In this document: positions 6,919 to 14,953 of the stretch, in pieces | Layout: each line of letters opens with the position of its first letter | Numbering within the stretch: the first letter of the stretch is position 1 | Source: Pararhodobacter sp. | GTDB taxonomy: Bacteria; Pseudomonadota; Alphaproteobacteria; Rhodobacterales; Rhodobacteraceae | Length of the DNA stretch: 41,357 nucleotides | Direction: 5' to 3' | NCBI GenBank assembly: GCA_020832665.1 | Contig: JAFIEG010000037.1 | Coordinates: 1-41,357, forward strand | Made by a program: the position numbers and the translations under genes | Notes under the pieces: model-generated | The model's database searches: none | What the model was told of the DNA's origin: nothing | Seen by the model: the letters and a program-made list of their open reading frames with translations, nothing else

Positions 6919-8088
6919 ATGCGTGTTCCGGGCTGGCTTTTTCCGTTTCTTCTGTTCGCCGCGATCGGGGCGGGCTGTTCCGTGCCGCCTGCGCTCGCGC
7001 CGGAAACGATGCCCGCGCCCGCATCACTTCGCCTTGATCCATCGCCGGAAACGGCCCGCACGCCACCGCCGAGCCGCGCCACGCCGCCAGCCGCGCCCGA
7101 TATCGAGGCACTGCTCGCCCCCTTCGAGGATGACGCGCTGATGCCGCCGTTGCTGGCCGGCCTGCCCTTCGAGCCGGGCCGCGCCTATGCCATCCTCGCG
7201 CAGCTGCCGGCGCCGGCGGTGGTTGATCTGTCGGCGCCCAACCGCGCGCGGCAGGGGCTGGCGGGGCTGCTGAACCCGCTGGCGGTGGCGCGTGCGGGCA
7301 CGGTGCTGGGCCATGTCATGATCGGCTGGCGCTGCGCCGATGGTCGCCAGGGGCTGGTGTCGCAAACCGGCGCCTCGGGTGGTCAGGGCCAGCGCATGCT
7401 GCTGGCCGGCTGGGGGGTCGGCACGCTGCTGGCTGAATACAGCGATGGCCGGCTGGTTTCGCTTGACGATCTGCCCCTGCCGCACCGGCGCCAGCTCGAA
7501 GGCGCGCGCGCCCGCGTCGTGGCCTTCGAGTTCGAGGCGCAGAGCTGCCAGGCGATGCGCCGGGCGCTGGCGGGTTACATCACCCATCCCGCCGCGCCGA
7601 CGCAGCGCTATACGATGGTTCCCGATCCGGCCTCAATGCAGGGGGCGGGCTGTGGAAGCTTCGCGGCCTGGCTCGCAGGGCAGGGCGGGGTGTTCGCGCA
7701 GATCGCGCCGGCTTTGCATCGCGAGGTGCCGCTGGCTGACAGCTATTTCGGCTTGGGCCGTTCGGTGCCGGCAGGCGTGCACCCCTGGCTGCCGCCGGGG
7801 GCGGAACCCGAGGTGCTGCAGCGGCTGCCCCTGCTTTCGCTCCTTCGCGCCGACTGGGAGGAAGGCGCCGAGCTGGGCAGCGTCTGCCTGCTTGACATGG
7901 AGCTTTTGCTGCTGGCGCTCGACCGCGCGCAGGCGCGCGCCGGAATCGCGCGCCCGGCGCGGCTGCGCGCCGATGACGAGGCGGCACGGCAATTGATGGC
8001 TGGCGCCGATCGCTGGCTGGCCCGCTATGGCCGCGTGACGCCGGTGCGCATGGGCAATGCGCGTGCGGCGGTGCTGCATTGGCGCTGA
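6919..8088 (+). CDS. Exported protein of unknown function, paralog 1 (possible lipoprotein)
   Basis: A 389-residue protein. An N-terminal hydrophobic segment (residues 4-19) ends in AIGAGC; Cys20 could be lipidated, although the -3 position is not ideal. Residues 22-60 are a Pro/Ala-rich linker and the mature domain starts near 61 (DIEALLAPFE). Motifs shared with the next gene are LGHVMIGWRCADG (His132, Cys139), VVAFEFEAQSC, RYTMVPDP, GCGSFAAWLA (Cys245) and a C-terminal RWLARYGRVTPVRMG. The His...Cys order resembles permuted papain-like (NlpC/P60, LRAT-like) folds, but that is only a guess from spacing. The ATG at 6919 is chosen because the signal sequence begins there. I do not recognise the family. 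Confidence 0.7.
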   Translation: MRVPGWLFPFLLFAAIGAGCSVPPALAPETMPAPASLRLDPSPETARTPPPSRATPPAAPDIEALLAPFEDDALMPPLLAGLPFEPGRAYAILAQLPAPAVVDLSAPNRARQGLAGLLNPLAVARAGTVLGHVMIGWRCADGRQGLVSQTGASGGQGQRMLLAGWGVGTLLAEYSDGRLVSLDDLPLPHRRQLEGARARVVAFEFEAQSCQAMRRALAGYITHPAAPTQRYTMVPDPASMQGAGCGSFAAWLAGQGGVFAQIAPALHREVPLADSYFGLGRSVPAGVHPWLPPGAEPEVLQRLPLLSLLRADWEEGAELGSVCLLDMELLLLALDRAQARAGIARPARLRADDEAARQLMAGADRWLARYGRVTPVRMGNARAAVLHWR

Positions 8089-8189
8089 GCGTCAGCCCAG
8101 CGCAGGGCCGGGTCCCGTTAAGTCGCTTGCATGGCTGCAGGCCGCGCCGGATACTGAAGCCTGCGCCATTGCGCCAATCGGAGAGAATC

Positions 8190-9368
8190 ATGTTGCCTGC
8201 TTTTTCCGTTCGCGGCTTCGGTCTTGCCTGCCAGCCTGTTGCACGGCCGCAATCGCGTGCTCGGGCGGACTGGCCCTTGCTGCGCTTTCTTGTAAGGGGC
8301 CTGGTGGCACTTGCCGCTGCGCTGATCGTCGCGGCGCCGCCCGCGCCGGCTTCGGCCGATGGCGCGCGCACCGGCGGCGGGGCAGGGGGCGTCGATGCGC
8401 TGCTCGCCCCCTTCGAGAGCGGCGCACCGATGCCGCCGTTGATTGCCGGGCTGCCGCTGGCCGAGGGGCGTGCCTATGCCATCCTCGTGCAGATCGTGCC
8501 GCCTTATGTGGCGAATATGCAAGACCCCAACAGCGTGCGCCGCGCCATGATCCGCGGGCTGAACCCGATCGCCGTCGAGCGTGCCGGCACCCAGCTGGGC
8601 CATGCCATGGTGGGCTGGCGCTGCGCCGACGGGCGCTTTGGGCTGACCGGCAAGACCAGCGAGGATTCGGAACTGGGCGAGGCGATGCTGCGCGATGGCT
8701 GGGGCATGGCGGCGGTTCTGTCGGAATTCCGTTTCGGCCGACTGCACCGGCTTGACGAGCTTGATCCGGGCTGGCTGCGCGCGCTTGAACGAGGCGCGGT
8801 GCGGGTGGTGGCTTTCGAGATCGGCGCCGCCGACTGCCAGCGCATGCGCCAAGCTCTGGCGCGCTACCTTACCCATCCGCAGCGCCCCGAGATCCGCTAT
8901 ACCAACCTGCCCGACCCGGCGCTTATGCGCGGCGATGGCTGCGCCAGCTTCGCGCTGTGGCTGGCCGGCGAGGGCGGGGTGTTCGCCGGCATCGGGCGCG
9001 ATCTGTTCTGGCGCGAGGTCGAGCTGCGCGATTCCTTCATCGGCCACGGCACCGAGGTGCCCGAAGGGGTGGTGCCCTTCCGCATGGCCGAGCCGGGCCA
9101 CGAGATTGGCGTGCTGCGGCTGATGCTCGGCGACTGGAGCACGGGGCGCGTGCTGGGCCGGGCGCGCGGGATCGACCCCGAATTGATGACCCTGGCGCTC
9201 GATCGCGCCTATGCCAGAGCGGGCCAGCCGCGCGAGCGCCGGCTGCCGGGTGATGATGCGCTGGCGCAACGCGTCGACGCCGCAGCCGAGCGCTGGCTTG
9301 GCGGCTTCGGGCGCATCACCCCGGTGCGCATGGGGCGTGCGCGGGCGGTGGTCATGCACCGGCGCTGA
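8190..9368 (+). CDS. Exported protein of unknown function, paralog 2
   Basis: A 392-residue protein with a long basic N-terminus, then a signal-like hydrophobic segment (about residues 29-51) ending PAPASADG, likely cleaved after ASA. From residue 68 (GVDALLAPFE) it aligns along its whole length with paralog 1, roughly half the residues identical by eye. LGHAMVGWRCADG (His138, Cys145), RVVAFEIGAADC, RYTNLPDP, GCASFALWLA (Cys251) and RWLGGFGRITPVRMGRARAVV are all conserved. GGAGAG lies just upstream of the ATG at 8190. The 101-base gap to paralog 1 suggests a tandem duplication and probable co-transcription. The unchanged His, Cys and Asp-rich motifs suggest both copies are active. Confidence 0.7.
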   Translation: MLPAFSVRGFGLACQPVARPQSRARADWPLLRFLVRGLVALAAALIVAAPPAPASADGARTGGGAGGVDALLAPFESGAPMPPLIAGLPLAEGRAYAILVQIVPPYVANMQDPNSVRRAMIRGLNPIAVERAGTQLGHAMVGWRCADGRFGLTGKTSEDSELGEAMLRDGWGMAAVLSEFRFGRLHRLDELDPGWLRALERGAVRVVAFEIGAADCQRMRQALARYLTHPQRPEIRYTNLPDPALMRGDGCASFALWLAGEGGVFAGIGRDLFWREVELRDSFIGHGTEVPEGVVPFRMAEPGHEIGVLRLMLGDWSTGRVLGRARGIDPELMTLALDRAYARAGQPRERRLPGDDALAQRVDAAAERWLGGFGRITPVRMGRARAVVMHRR

Positions 9369-9497
9369 TGGGGGCGGGCCAAGGGGGGCTTGGCACCGGC
9401 GCAGGGGCGCGCCCCGCGAGACAGCCTGCCCTTTGGTTTCACCGGTGGCGAAGGCGCTAGCTGCCACCCAGTCCTGCCTGGCCCGGAGCCAACCGCC

Positions 9498-10499
9498 ATG
9501 ACCCCGACACAATCGCGCCCCTCTCCGCCCCGGCCCCCGTTGGCCCCGGCGCCGGGCTTGTGGCGGCGCACCCCGCCGGCGATCTTTCCGCCGCTGATGG
9601 GGCTTTTCGGGCTGGGGCTGGGCTGGCGGATGCTGGCCGATCTTGCCGGCAGCAGCACGCTTGCCGGCTTGGCCGAGGCCTTCCTGGGCGCCGTGTCGCT
9701 GCTTTTTGCCTTTGCCTTTGTCGCCTGGCTGGCGAAGCCTCTGCGCCGTCCCTCGGTGCTGGTCGAAGAACTTTCGGTACTGCCTGGGCGCGCCGGGGTG
9801 GCGGCGGCAGCGCTGTGCCTGATGCTGCTGGCCGTGGCGCTGCTGCCCTATGGTTTTGTGCTGGCCGGCGCCAGCCTTGCCGCCGGGGTGGCGCTTCTGG
9901 CGCTGACCGGGGCGCTGGTTCTGCGCGCCTGGATCGCCGGCCCGGCTGAGGCGCGGCAGCTCAGCCCGGCCTTTCACCTGATCTTCGTGGGCTACATCAT
10001 CGCGGCGCTGACGCTGGTGCCGCTGGGGCAGGTGGGGCTGGCGCGGGCGGTGTTCTGGCTCACACTGCCAATTGCCGGGGCGATCTGGGCGTTCAGCCTG
10101 GGGCAGTTCGCCCGCCGCGTTCCGCCGGCGCCACTGCGCCCGCTGCTGGCCATCCATGCCGCCCCCGCCGCCCTGTTCGCCCTTGTCGCCGCGCAGCTCG
10201 GATGGGCGATGACGGCGGCAGGGTTTGCGTTCATGGCGCTGGCGCTGGTGGTGGCAATGGCGGTCTCGGCGCGCTGGCTGCTGGCGTCGGGGTTCAGCGC
10301 CATGTGGGGGGCGCTGACCTTTCCGCTGGCGGCGAGCGCCAATGCCGTGCTGGCAGCACTGCCCGGCGCGGCGGGGCTTTGGACGGGGGCGGCGCTGCTG
10401 TTCGCAGCGACGATGCTCAACCCCTTCGTGGCGCAGCGCGTGCTGCGCAGCTGGGCGCGCGGAGGGCTGGCGGCGCAGACCAACGCCGCCACGGCGTGA
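9498..10499 (+). CDS. TDT/SLAC1-TehA-family membrane protein
   Basis: A 333-residue protein with about ten hydrophobic segments from residue 28 on, preceded by a Pro-rich cytoplasmic tail. The opening PAIFPPLMGLFGLGLGWR and the later PLAASAN and FHLIFVGYIIAALTLVPLGQ are typical of the tellurite-resistance/dicarboxylate (TDT) and SLAC1 anion-channel family. Members conduct anions or exclude toxic oxyanions; the substrate here is unknown. CGGAG lies about 10 bases before the ATG at 9498. It follows the exported pair on the same strand after 129 bases, and converges with the short regulator at 10570. Confidence 0.75.
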   Translation: MTPTQSRPSPPRPPLAPAPGLWRRTPPAIFPPLMGLFGLGLGWRMLADLAGSSTLAGLAEAFLGAVSLLFAFAFVAWLAKPLRRPSVLVEELSVLPGRAGVAAAALCLMLLAVALLPYGFVLAGASLAAGVALLALTGALVLRAWIAGPAEARQLSPAFHLIFVGYIIAALTLVPLGQVGLARAVFWLTLPIAGAIWAFSLGQFARRVPPAPLRPLLAIHAAPAALFALVAAQLGWAMTAAGFAFMALALVVAMAVSARWLLASGFSAMWGALTFPLAASANAVLAALPGAAGLWTGAALLFAATMLNPFVAQRVLRSWARGGLAAQTNAATA

Positions 10500-10569
10500 G
10501 AGCGAAATCCGCTTGATTGGTTCGGTGTCATCCGAACCACCTGCCAAGTGCTTTCGCCGCTTCCGGCCA

Positions 10570-10923
10570 TCAACCGGGCTGAATGCCGGCCTGGGGCAGA
10601 AGCGTGGCGATCTTGTTGAGCAGGCTTTGCGCGGCGCGAGCGCGCGCCTTGTCGGGCCCGTTGGCCTGCGCGCGCAGCCCCGCCACCAGCGCTGCCAACT
10701 CATCCTGCGTCAGAACCGTCGGCGGCAGCACCAGCGGCTGTCGCAGCACATAGCCAAGGCCGCGCTCGCCCTCGACCGGCAGCCCGGTGGCGGCCATCAT
10801 CGCCATGTCGCGCCAGATGGTGCGGGTGGAAACCCCCAGCGCGCGGGCCAGCTCGGCCGCCGTGCGCAGCTTGCCGTCGCGCATGATCTGCACGAGATCG
10901 TAAAGGCGCTGGTCGCGTTTCAT
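10570..10923 (-). CDS. Short YafY/DeoR-like HTH regulator lacking the WYL domain
   Basis: A 117-residue protein. Residues 1-60 are a winged helix-turn-helix of the YafY type (RDQRLYDLVQIMRDGKLRTAAELARALGVSTRTIWRDMAMMAATGLPVEGERGLGYVLR). Residues 62-117 are a short helical tail (PTVLTQDELAALVAGLRAQ..LLNKIATLLP) that corresponds only to the beginning of the usual C-terminal region. Full YafY-family proteins have about 220-320 residues and a WYL ligand-binding domain, so this one is either naturally short or truncated. The ATG at 10923 is the family start. A perfect CTGACA-N6-TGTCAG palindrome 44-61 bases upstream is a likely self-operator, and it also lies upstream of tatA. Confidence 0.75.
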   Translation of the reverse strand: MKRDQRLYDLVQIMRDGKLRTAAELARALGVSTRTIWRDMAMMAATGLPVEGERGLGYVLRQPLVLPPTVLTQDELAALVAGLRAQANGPDKARARAAQSLLNKIATLLPQAGIQPG

Positions 10924-10966
10924 CCTGTCTGCCGCATGGCTGCCTGCCACCCGCAATGGGGGGCAA

Positions 10967-10984
10967 CTGACAAAATACTGTCAG
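10967..10984. promoter_or_regulatory. Palindromic operator CTGACA-N6-TGTCAG
   Basis: A perfect 6+6 inverted repeat (CTGACA at 10967-10972, TGTCAG at 10979-10984) with an AT-rich spacer, in the divergent region between the HTH gene and tatA. Such TGACA...TGTCA palindromes are common before self-regulated YafY-like genes. Confidence 0.5.
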
Positions 10985-11023
10985 CAGAGTCGGTCCGCCA
11001 GCCCCCAATCGCCGTATTCGGGC

Positions 11024-11052
11024 TTTGATCCGCGCCGCCGGGCCAATAAATA
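11024..11052 (+). promoter_or_regulatory. Probable tatABC promoter
   Basis: TTTGAT (11024-11029) and TAAATA (11047-11052) are separated by 17 bases. They lie about 70 bases before tatA and are the only good -35/-10 pair in that gap. Confidence 0.45.
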
Positions 11053-11119
11053 GAGCCCGAACGCATGAACAAAATGCCCCGGCGCCGGGCCGGGCGCGAC
11101 CCGCAGACAGGAGGCAATC

Positions 11120-11392
11120 ATGCTCGACGCGCAGATGGTAACGCCGCTTTTCATCAACAATGCCGGCCCCTGGGGGCTGCTTCTCATAGCCATCGTGGTG
11201 CTGGTGCTGTTTGGGCGCGGCAAGATCGCCGGGCTGATGGGCGAGGTGGGCAAGGGCATCACCGCCTTCAAGAAGGGCGTCAAGGATGGCAGCGAAGAGC
11301 TCGAGGACCGGAGCAATGCCGCCGAGGACGAAACCGACGGCGTCACGAGCGCCCGCGACGTGACGCCGTCGCGCGACCGCGATAACGCGTGA
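11120..11392 (+). CDS. tatA: Twin-arginine translocase subunit TatA
   Basis: A 90-residue subunit that forms the protein-conducting part of the Tat system in the inner membrane. One transmembrane helix (about residues 17-31, GPWGLLLIAIVVLVLFG) is followed by the FGRGKI hinge, an amphipathic helix (AGLMGEVGKGITAFKKGVKDG) and an acidic tail. AGGAGG (11109-11114) lies five bases before the ATG, so this start is well supported. It gives an unusually long N-terminal segment of about 16 residues (MLDAQMVTPLFINNAG) before the helix, where most TatA proteins have only a few residues. First gene of tatABC. Confidence 0.93.
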   Translation: MLDAQMVTPLFINNAGPWGLLLIAIVVLVLFGRGKIAGLMGEVGKGITAFKKGVKDGSEELEDRSNAAEDETDGVTSARDVTPSRDRDNA

Positions 11393-11459
11393 ATTCGGGC
11401 GCGTGAACTTGGGCCTGAGCGCGGCGCGCCCGTTGCGCCGTTGCTGAAGGGGGCACCGG

Positions 11460-12446
11460 ATGCTGGATATCGGCTGGACCGAACTTCTGATCATCGGCGT
11501 GGTGGCGCTGGTCGTGGTGGGCCCGAAAGACCTGCCGAAGATGTTTCGCGCGTTGGGCGAATTCACCGGCAAGGCGCGGGCGATGGCGCGCGAGTTCCAG
11601 CGGGCGATGGAATCGGCCGCCGACGAGGCCGGGGTCAAGGATGTCGCGCGCGACCTGCGCGACACCGCCTCGGGGCGCAAGCTGCGCGAGGCGGCGGGGC
11701 TGGACGAGATGGAGCGTGATTTCCGCGATATCGAGCGCGAGATGCGCTTCGATGAAAAGGGCGGCAAATCCGCTGCCGGCAAACCCGCCGGCGGCAAACC
11801 GGGCACAAGGCCGTCTGCCGCCGCTGCCGGGGCCGATACAACCGGCGATGATGGCGGCGAATTCGACGAAGAGGGCGCTGACGATCTGATCGCGGCCGAG
11901 CACGACGCCGATCTGGCGCGCAAGGCCGGCGGCAGCGCCCGCGAGGCCCAGCGGCAAAAGCGCGCCGAAAGCGCCACCGAGGCAAGGCGCAAGGCCGCCG
12001 AAATCCGTGCCCGCCGCGAAGAGGGGGGCGGTGGCAAACCCGCGCCCGCTGCAAGCAGCCCTGCGCCGGTGTCGCGGAACCCGGCGGCAAGGGGGGGCGG
12101 GGACAAAGCCGCCTCGGGCGACGCCGTGGCAAGCGGCAAGCCCGCCGCGCCCCGCGCCGCTGCCGGCAAGGCAAGTGCCGCAGGCGACAAGCCCGCCGCC
12201 AGCAAGCCGGCAGCCAGCGCCAGCACCACGCCCGCGCGGCGCAAACCAGCGGCGAAGGATGGCAGGGACAGCGCCAAGGCCACCGCCACCACCAGCAAGC
12301 GCGCCCCCGCAGCCGCCAAGCCGAAAGTCCCCGTCAGCAAGCGCGCCAGCTCTGCCACTGCCGAGAAGGGCCCCCAGGCCAAGACCAGGAAAAGCCCCGG
12401 CGGTGACACCCCCGCGCTCGATGGCGACCCGCCGCGCGGCGGCTGA
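11460..12446 (+). CDS. tatB: Twin-arginine translocase subunit TatB with long Ala/Lys/Pro-rich tail
   Basis: TatB binds TatC to form the receptor for twin-arginine signal peptides. The N-terminal helix and hinge are typical ([26 protein letters not shown]), followed by the amphipathic helix [23 protein letters not shown]. The first roughly 100 residues are ordinary. The remaining 230 are low-complexity: Lys/Ala/Gly/Pro/Ser-rich with [14 protein letters not shown] and SKPAASAS type repeats and a Glu/Arg helical patch at about 145-190, similar in composition to histone H1. At 328 residues it is about twice the usual TatB length. The tail should be cytoplasmic and disordered. Confidence 0.92.
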   Translation: MLDIGWTELLIIGVVALVVVGPKDLPKMFRALGEFTGKARAMAREFQRAMESAADEAGVKDVARDLRDTASGRKLREAAGLDEMERDFRDIEREMRFDEKGGKSAAGKPAGGKPGTRPSAAAAGADTTGDDGGEFDEEGADDLIAAEHDADLARKAGGSAREAQRQKRAESATEARRKAAEIRARREEGGGGKPAPAASSPAPVSRNPAARGGGDKAASGDAVASGKPAAPRAAAGKASAAGDKPAASKPAASASTTPARRKPAAKDGRDSAKATATTSKRAPAAAKPKVPVSKRASSATAEKGPQAKTRKSPGGDTPALDGDPPRGG

Positions 12447-12532
12447 GGTGCGCCCCGCGCGGCGATGGCGCGGTGCCCGCTGGCACGACGCCCGGCTGAT
12501 GATGAAACCGGTTTCAGGATGATGTGACCACC

Positions 12533-13411
12533 ATGCCCAGCTCTGCAAACCCGGCGAAAGGCAAGCCCGAAGACGTGATCGAAGACAGCGCCGCGCCGCT
12601 GGTCGAGCATCTGGCCGAGCTGCGCTCGCGCATCATCCGCTCGCTGCTTGCCTTTGTCGTGGCGATGATGATCGCCTTCTATTTCTGGAACCCGATCTTC
12701 AATTTCCTCACCCAGCCGCTATGCGATGCGCTTGAAGCGCGCGGGCAGGAATGCAACCTGATCCTGATCCAGCTGCAGGAGGGCTTCTTCGTCGCCATTC
12801 GCATCGCCATGCTGGGCGGGTTCGTCATGGCCTTTCCGATCATCGCCTCGCAGATGTGGCGCTTCGTGGCGCCGGGGCTGTATCGCTCGGAAAAATCGGC
12901 CTTCCTGCCCTTTCTGATCGCCTCGCCGGGTATGTTCCTGCTTGGCGCGGCCTTCGCCTTTTACGTTGTCACGCCGCTGGCCTTTACCTTCTTCCTGGGC
13001 TTCCAGCAGCCGGGGGTGCTGATGGGGGGCGAGGCCGTCGAGGGTGAGAACCCGCTGGCGCAGGCCGGCATCACCTTTCAGGGCTCGGTCAATGAATATC
13101 TGTCGCTGACCACGCGCTTCATCATCGCCTTCGGCATGTGCTTTCAGCTGCCGGTGCTGCTGACGCTGATGGGCAAGGCGGGGCTGGTTTCGTCCGAGGG
13201 GCTGAGGAGCGGGCGCAAATGGGCGGTGGTGGGGATTCTCACGCTGGCGGCCTTTGTCACGCCGCCCGATGTGATCACCCAGATCATCCTGTTCACCGTG
13301 GTTTACGGGCTTTACGAGGTATCGATCCAGCTGGTGCGCTGGGTCGAGCGCAAGCGTCGCGAGGAGCTGGCCGCCGAGGGGCTGCTCGATGACGAGGACG
13401 AGTTGCCATGA
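12533..13411 (+). CDS. tatC: Twin-arginine translocase subunit TatC
   Basis: A roughly 292-residue polytopic membrane protein that recognises twin-arginine signal peptides. The N-terminal cytoplasmic motif [12 protein letters not shown] contains the conserved HLxELRxR. Six transmembrane segments follow, with [17 protein letters not shown] between TM2 and TM3 and [13 protein letters not shown] near the end. An insert between TM3 and TM4 ([27 protein letters not shown]) is in the usual place for alphaproteobacterial TatC. The start is uncertain: ATG at 12533 is given, and a GTG at 12524 adds three residues. AGGAT at 12516 is spaced poorly for either. The stop overlaps the next start as ATGA. 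Confidence 0.95.
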   Translation: MPSSANPAKGKPEDVIEDSAAPLVEHLAELRSRIIRSLLAFVVAMMIAFYFWNPIFNFLTQPLCDALEARGQECNLILIQLQEGFFVAIRIAMLGGFVMAFPIIASQMWRFVAPGLYRSEKSAFLPFLIASPGMFLLGAAFAFYVVTPLAFTFFLGFQQPGVLMGGEAVEGENPLAQAGITFQGSVNEYLSLTTRFIIAFGMCFQLPVLLTLMGKAGLVSSEGLRSGRKWAVVGILTLAAFVTPPDVITQIILFTVVYGLYEVSIQLVRWVERKRREELAAEGLLDDEDELP

Positions 13412-14289
13412 GCGCGGATGACGCCGCGCCATTCCCCGCAAGGGCAGACCAGGCCGAGGCGCTGGCGCGCATCGCCGCGGCGCTGGAGCGCATGACCCCG
13501 CCGCCGGCGCCGGTGCCCGATTTCGCCGGTGCCGATGCCTTCATCTGGCATGTCGGCCCCGACCGGCTGGAGCCGGTGGCGCAGGTGGCGCGGGTGGATC
13601 TGTCGCTGTTGCAGGGCATCGAGCGCGCACGCGACACCTTGCTGGCCAACACGCTGCAATTCGCCCGCGGCTTTGGCGCCAACAACGCGCTCTTGTGGGG
13701 CGCCCGCGGGATGGGCAAATCCTCGCTGGTCAAGGCCGTGCATGCCGAGGTGCTGGCGCGCGGCGCTTCGTGCAAGCTGGTCGAGATCCAGCGCGAGGAT
13801 CTGCCGTCGGTGGGCCGGCTGCTGGGCCATCTGCGCCGCGCCGCCGATCAGCGCTTCGTGCTGTTTTGCGACGATCTGAGCTTTTCGCATGACGATCAGC
13901 ACTACAAATCGCTGAAAGCGGTGCTCGATGGCGGCATCGAGGGGCGCCCGGCGAATGTGATCCTCTATGCCACCTCGAACCGGCGCCACCTGATGCCGCG
14001 CGACATGATCGAGAACGAGCGCTCAACCGCCATCAGCCCCTCCGAGGCGGTGGAAGAGAAGGTTTCGCTGTCGGATCGCTTCGGGCTGTGGCTGGGCTTT
14101 CACCCCTGCACGCAGGATGAATACCTGGCCATGATCGAGGGCTATTGCGCGGCTGCGGGGCTGGAGGTGGCGCCGGAACGGTTGCGCGCCGAGGCGATCG
14201 AATGGCAGGCCACGCGCGGGGCGCGCTCGGGGCGGGTGGCCTGGCAGTTCTTCTGCGACCTCGCCGGGCGGCTGGGGCGCGCGGTTTAG
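13408..14289 (+). CDS. DUF815-family AAA-type ATPase
   Basis: A 293-residue cytoplasmic P-loop ATPase. Walker [10 protein letters not shown] is at 98-106 and Walker [10 protein letters not shown] at 151-159. The family signature [28 protein letters not shown], including sensor-1 Asn, follows, and then [17 protein letters not shown]. The N-terminal 60 residues are helical. DUF815 proteins are widespread with no established function. The start overlaps the tatC stop by four bases (ATGA), which implies translational coupling; I recall the same order in other Rhodobacterales. An accessory role in Tat export or membrane-complex assembly is possible but unproven. Confidence 0.88.
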   Translation: MSADDAAPFPARADQAEALARIAAALERMTPPPAPVPDFAGADAFIWHVGPDRLEPVAQVARVDLSLLQGIERARDTLLANTLQFARGFGANNALLWGARGMGKSSLVKAVHAEVLARGASCKLVEIQREDLPSVGRLLGHLRRAADQRFVLFCDDLSFSHDDQHYKSLKAVLDGGIEGRPANVILYATSNRRHLMPRDMIENERSTAISPSEAVEEKVSLSDRFGLWLGFHPCTQDEYLAMIEGYCAAAGLEVAPERLRAEAIEWQATRGARSGRVAWQFFCDLAGRLGRAV

Positions 14290-14290
14290 G

Positions 14291-14308
14291 CCGGGCAATA
14301 CCGCCCGG
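14291..14308 (+). terminator. Hairpin after the DUF815 gene
   Basis: CCGGGC (14291-14296) and GCCCGG (14303-14308) pair perfectly around AATACC, starting two bases after the stop codon of the tat operon's last gene. It directly precedes the three-hairpin element at 14314. Confidence 0.5.
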
Positions 14309-14313
14309 TCAGA

Positions 14314-14378
14314 GGGGGGCGCTGCCCCCCGTCCGCTTCGCGGACTCCCCCCGGAGTATTTGGGGCAAGATGAAGGGG
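14314..14378 (+). repeat. Dispersed three-hairpin intergenic element, copy C
   Basis: Hairpin 1 is GGGGGC-GCT-GCCCCC (14315-14329), hairpin 2 GTCCGC-TTC-GCGGAC (14331-14345), hairpin 3 CTCC-CCCC-GGAG (14345-14356), and the conserved tail runs 14355-14375. The element points in the same direction as the DUF815 gene, just after its stop, between convergent genes. Confidence 0.85.
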
Positions 14379-14413
14379 CGGGGGAGGCATGCTTTTCGCG
14401 GCGCGGCGCCGGT

Positions 14414-14851
14414 TTACAACCCCCTGAGCCAGCGGCGCAGGCGCGCGGCGTTCACGCCCCTGTCGGAGCGGCCGAAGCGCGAGCGCGAAAAGGCTGCCAG
14501 ATGCGTGCCGCCGACCTCTGCCGGCTCCAGTCGGAAGCTCACGAAATCCGGGTACCGCATCAGCCTGGTGCGGGCGATATAGGTGAAATGCCGCGCATCG
14601 CCGGTCAGCAACTGCGCCCCCTCGGCGCGGGCGGCGGCATCGATGCGCGCGCGCAATTCATCCGGGGGCAGGGGGCTGATGCGCTCGATGCGCGCGAAAT
14701 TCGGCGTGGCCGGGTCGGGCGCCGCCACCGGATCGACATGCCAGCGCGCCGGGTCCGATGGCGCCATGCGCACCCAAAGCGCGAAGGCCAGGAAGCCGAG
14801 CACGGCCAGCGCGAGTATGGCAAGAAGCGTGGTCAAGGCCCGTCCATTCAT
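14414..14851 (-). CDS. DUF1499 family protein with N-terminal membrane anchor
   Basis: A 145-residue protein. Residues 6-27 form one hydrophobic segment (TTLLAILALAVLGFLAFALWV), so the rest is likely periplasmic. The DUF1499 core shows FARIERISPLPPDELRARIDAAA, HFTYIARTRLMRYPDFVSFRLEP and the C-terminal family hallmark AAFSRSRFGRSDRGVNAARLRRWL. The biochemical function of the family is unknown. The length is typical. It is transcribed alone, convergent with the tat operon and in the same direction as agmatinase upstream (103-base gap). Confidence 0.85.
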   Translation of the reverse strand: MNGRALTTLLAILALAVLGFLAFALWVRMAPSDPARWHVDPVAAPDPATPNFARIERISPLPPDELRARIDAAARAEGAQLLTGDARHFTYIARTRLMRYPDFVSFRLEPAEVGGTHLAAFSRSRFGRSDRGVNAARLRRWLRGL

Positions 14852-14953
14852 GGCTTACCGGCAGGCTGGGTCCGGGTCAGCCGGTGATGTAGCGTGAAAG
14901 CACGGATTGCAAACCGTTCACCACGGGCCGGCAGCTAGGGTAGTGCCGGCGGC

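Noticed and set aside
8118-10703. Very long open frame (861 codons) on the minus strand
   Set aside because: It lies antisense to three plus-strand genes with clear signal peptides or membrane segments. The translation is rich in Arg, Gln, His and Pro with no domain, as expected for a shadow frame in GC-rich DNA.
10700-12610. 636-codon minus-strand frame across tatA and tatB
   Set aside because: It is a shadow of the Ala/Lys/Pro-rich tatB coding sequence and contains only low-complexity translation.
14371-14373. ATG within the repeat tail (AAGATGAAG) as a conserved start codon
   Set aside because: The downstream frames of the different copies do not encode similar peptides, and copy E has TTG in this place.
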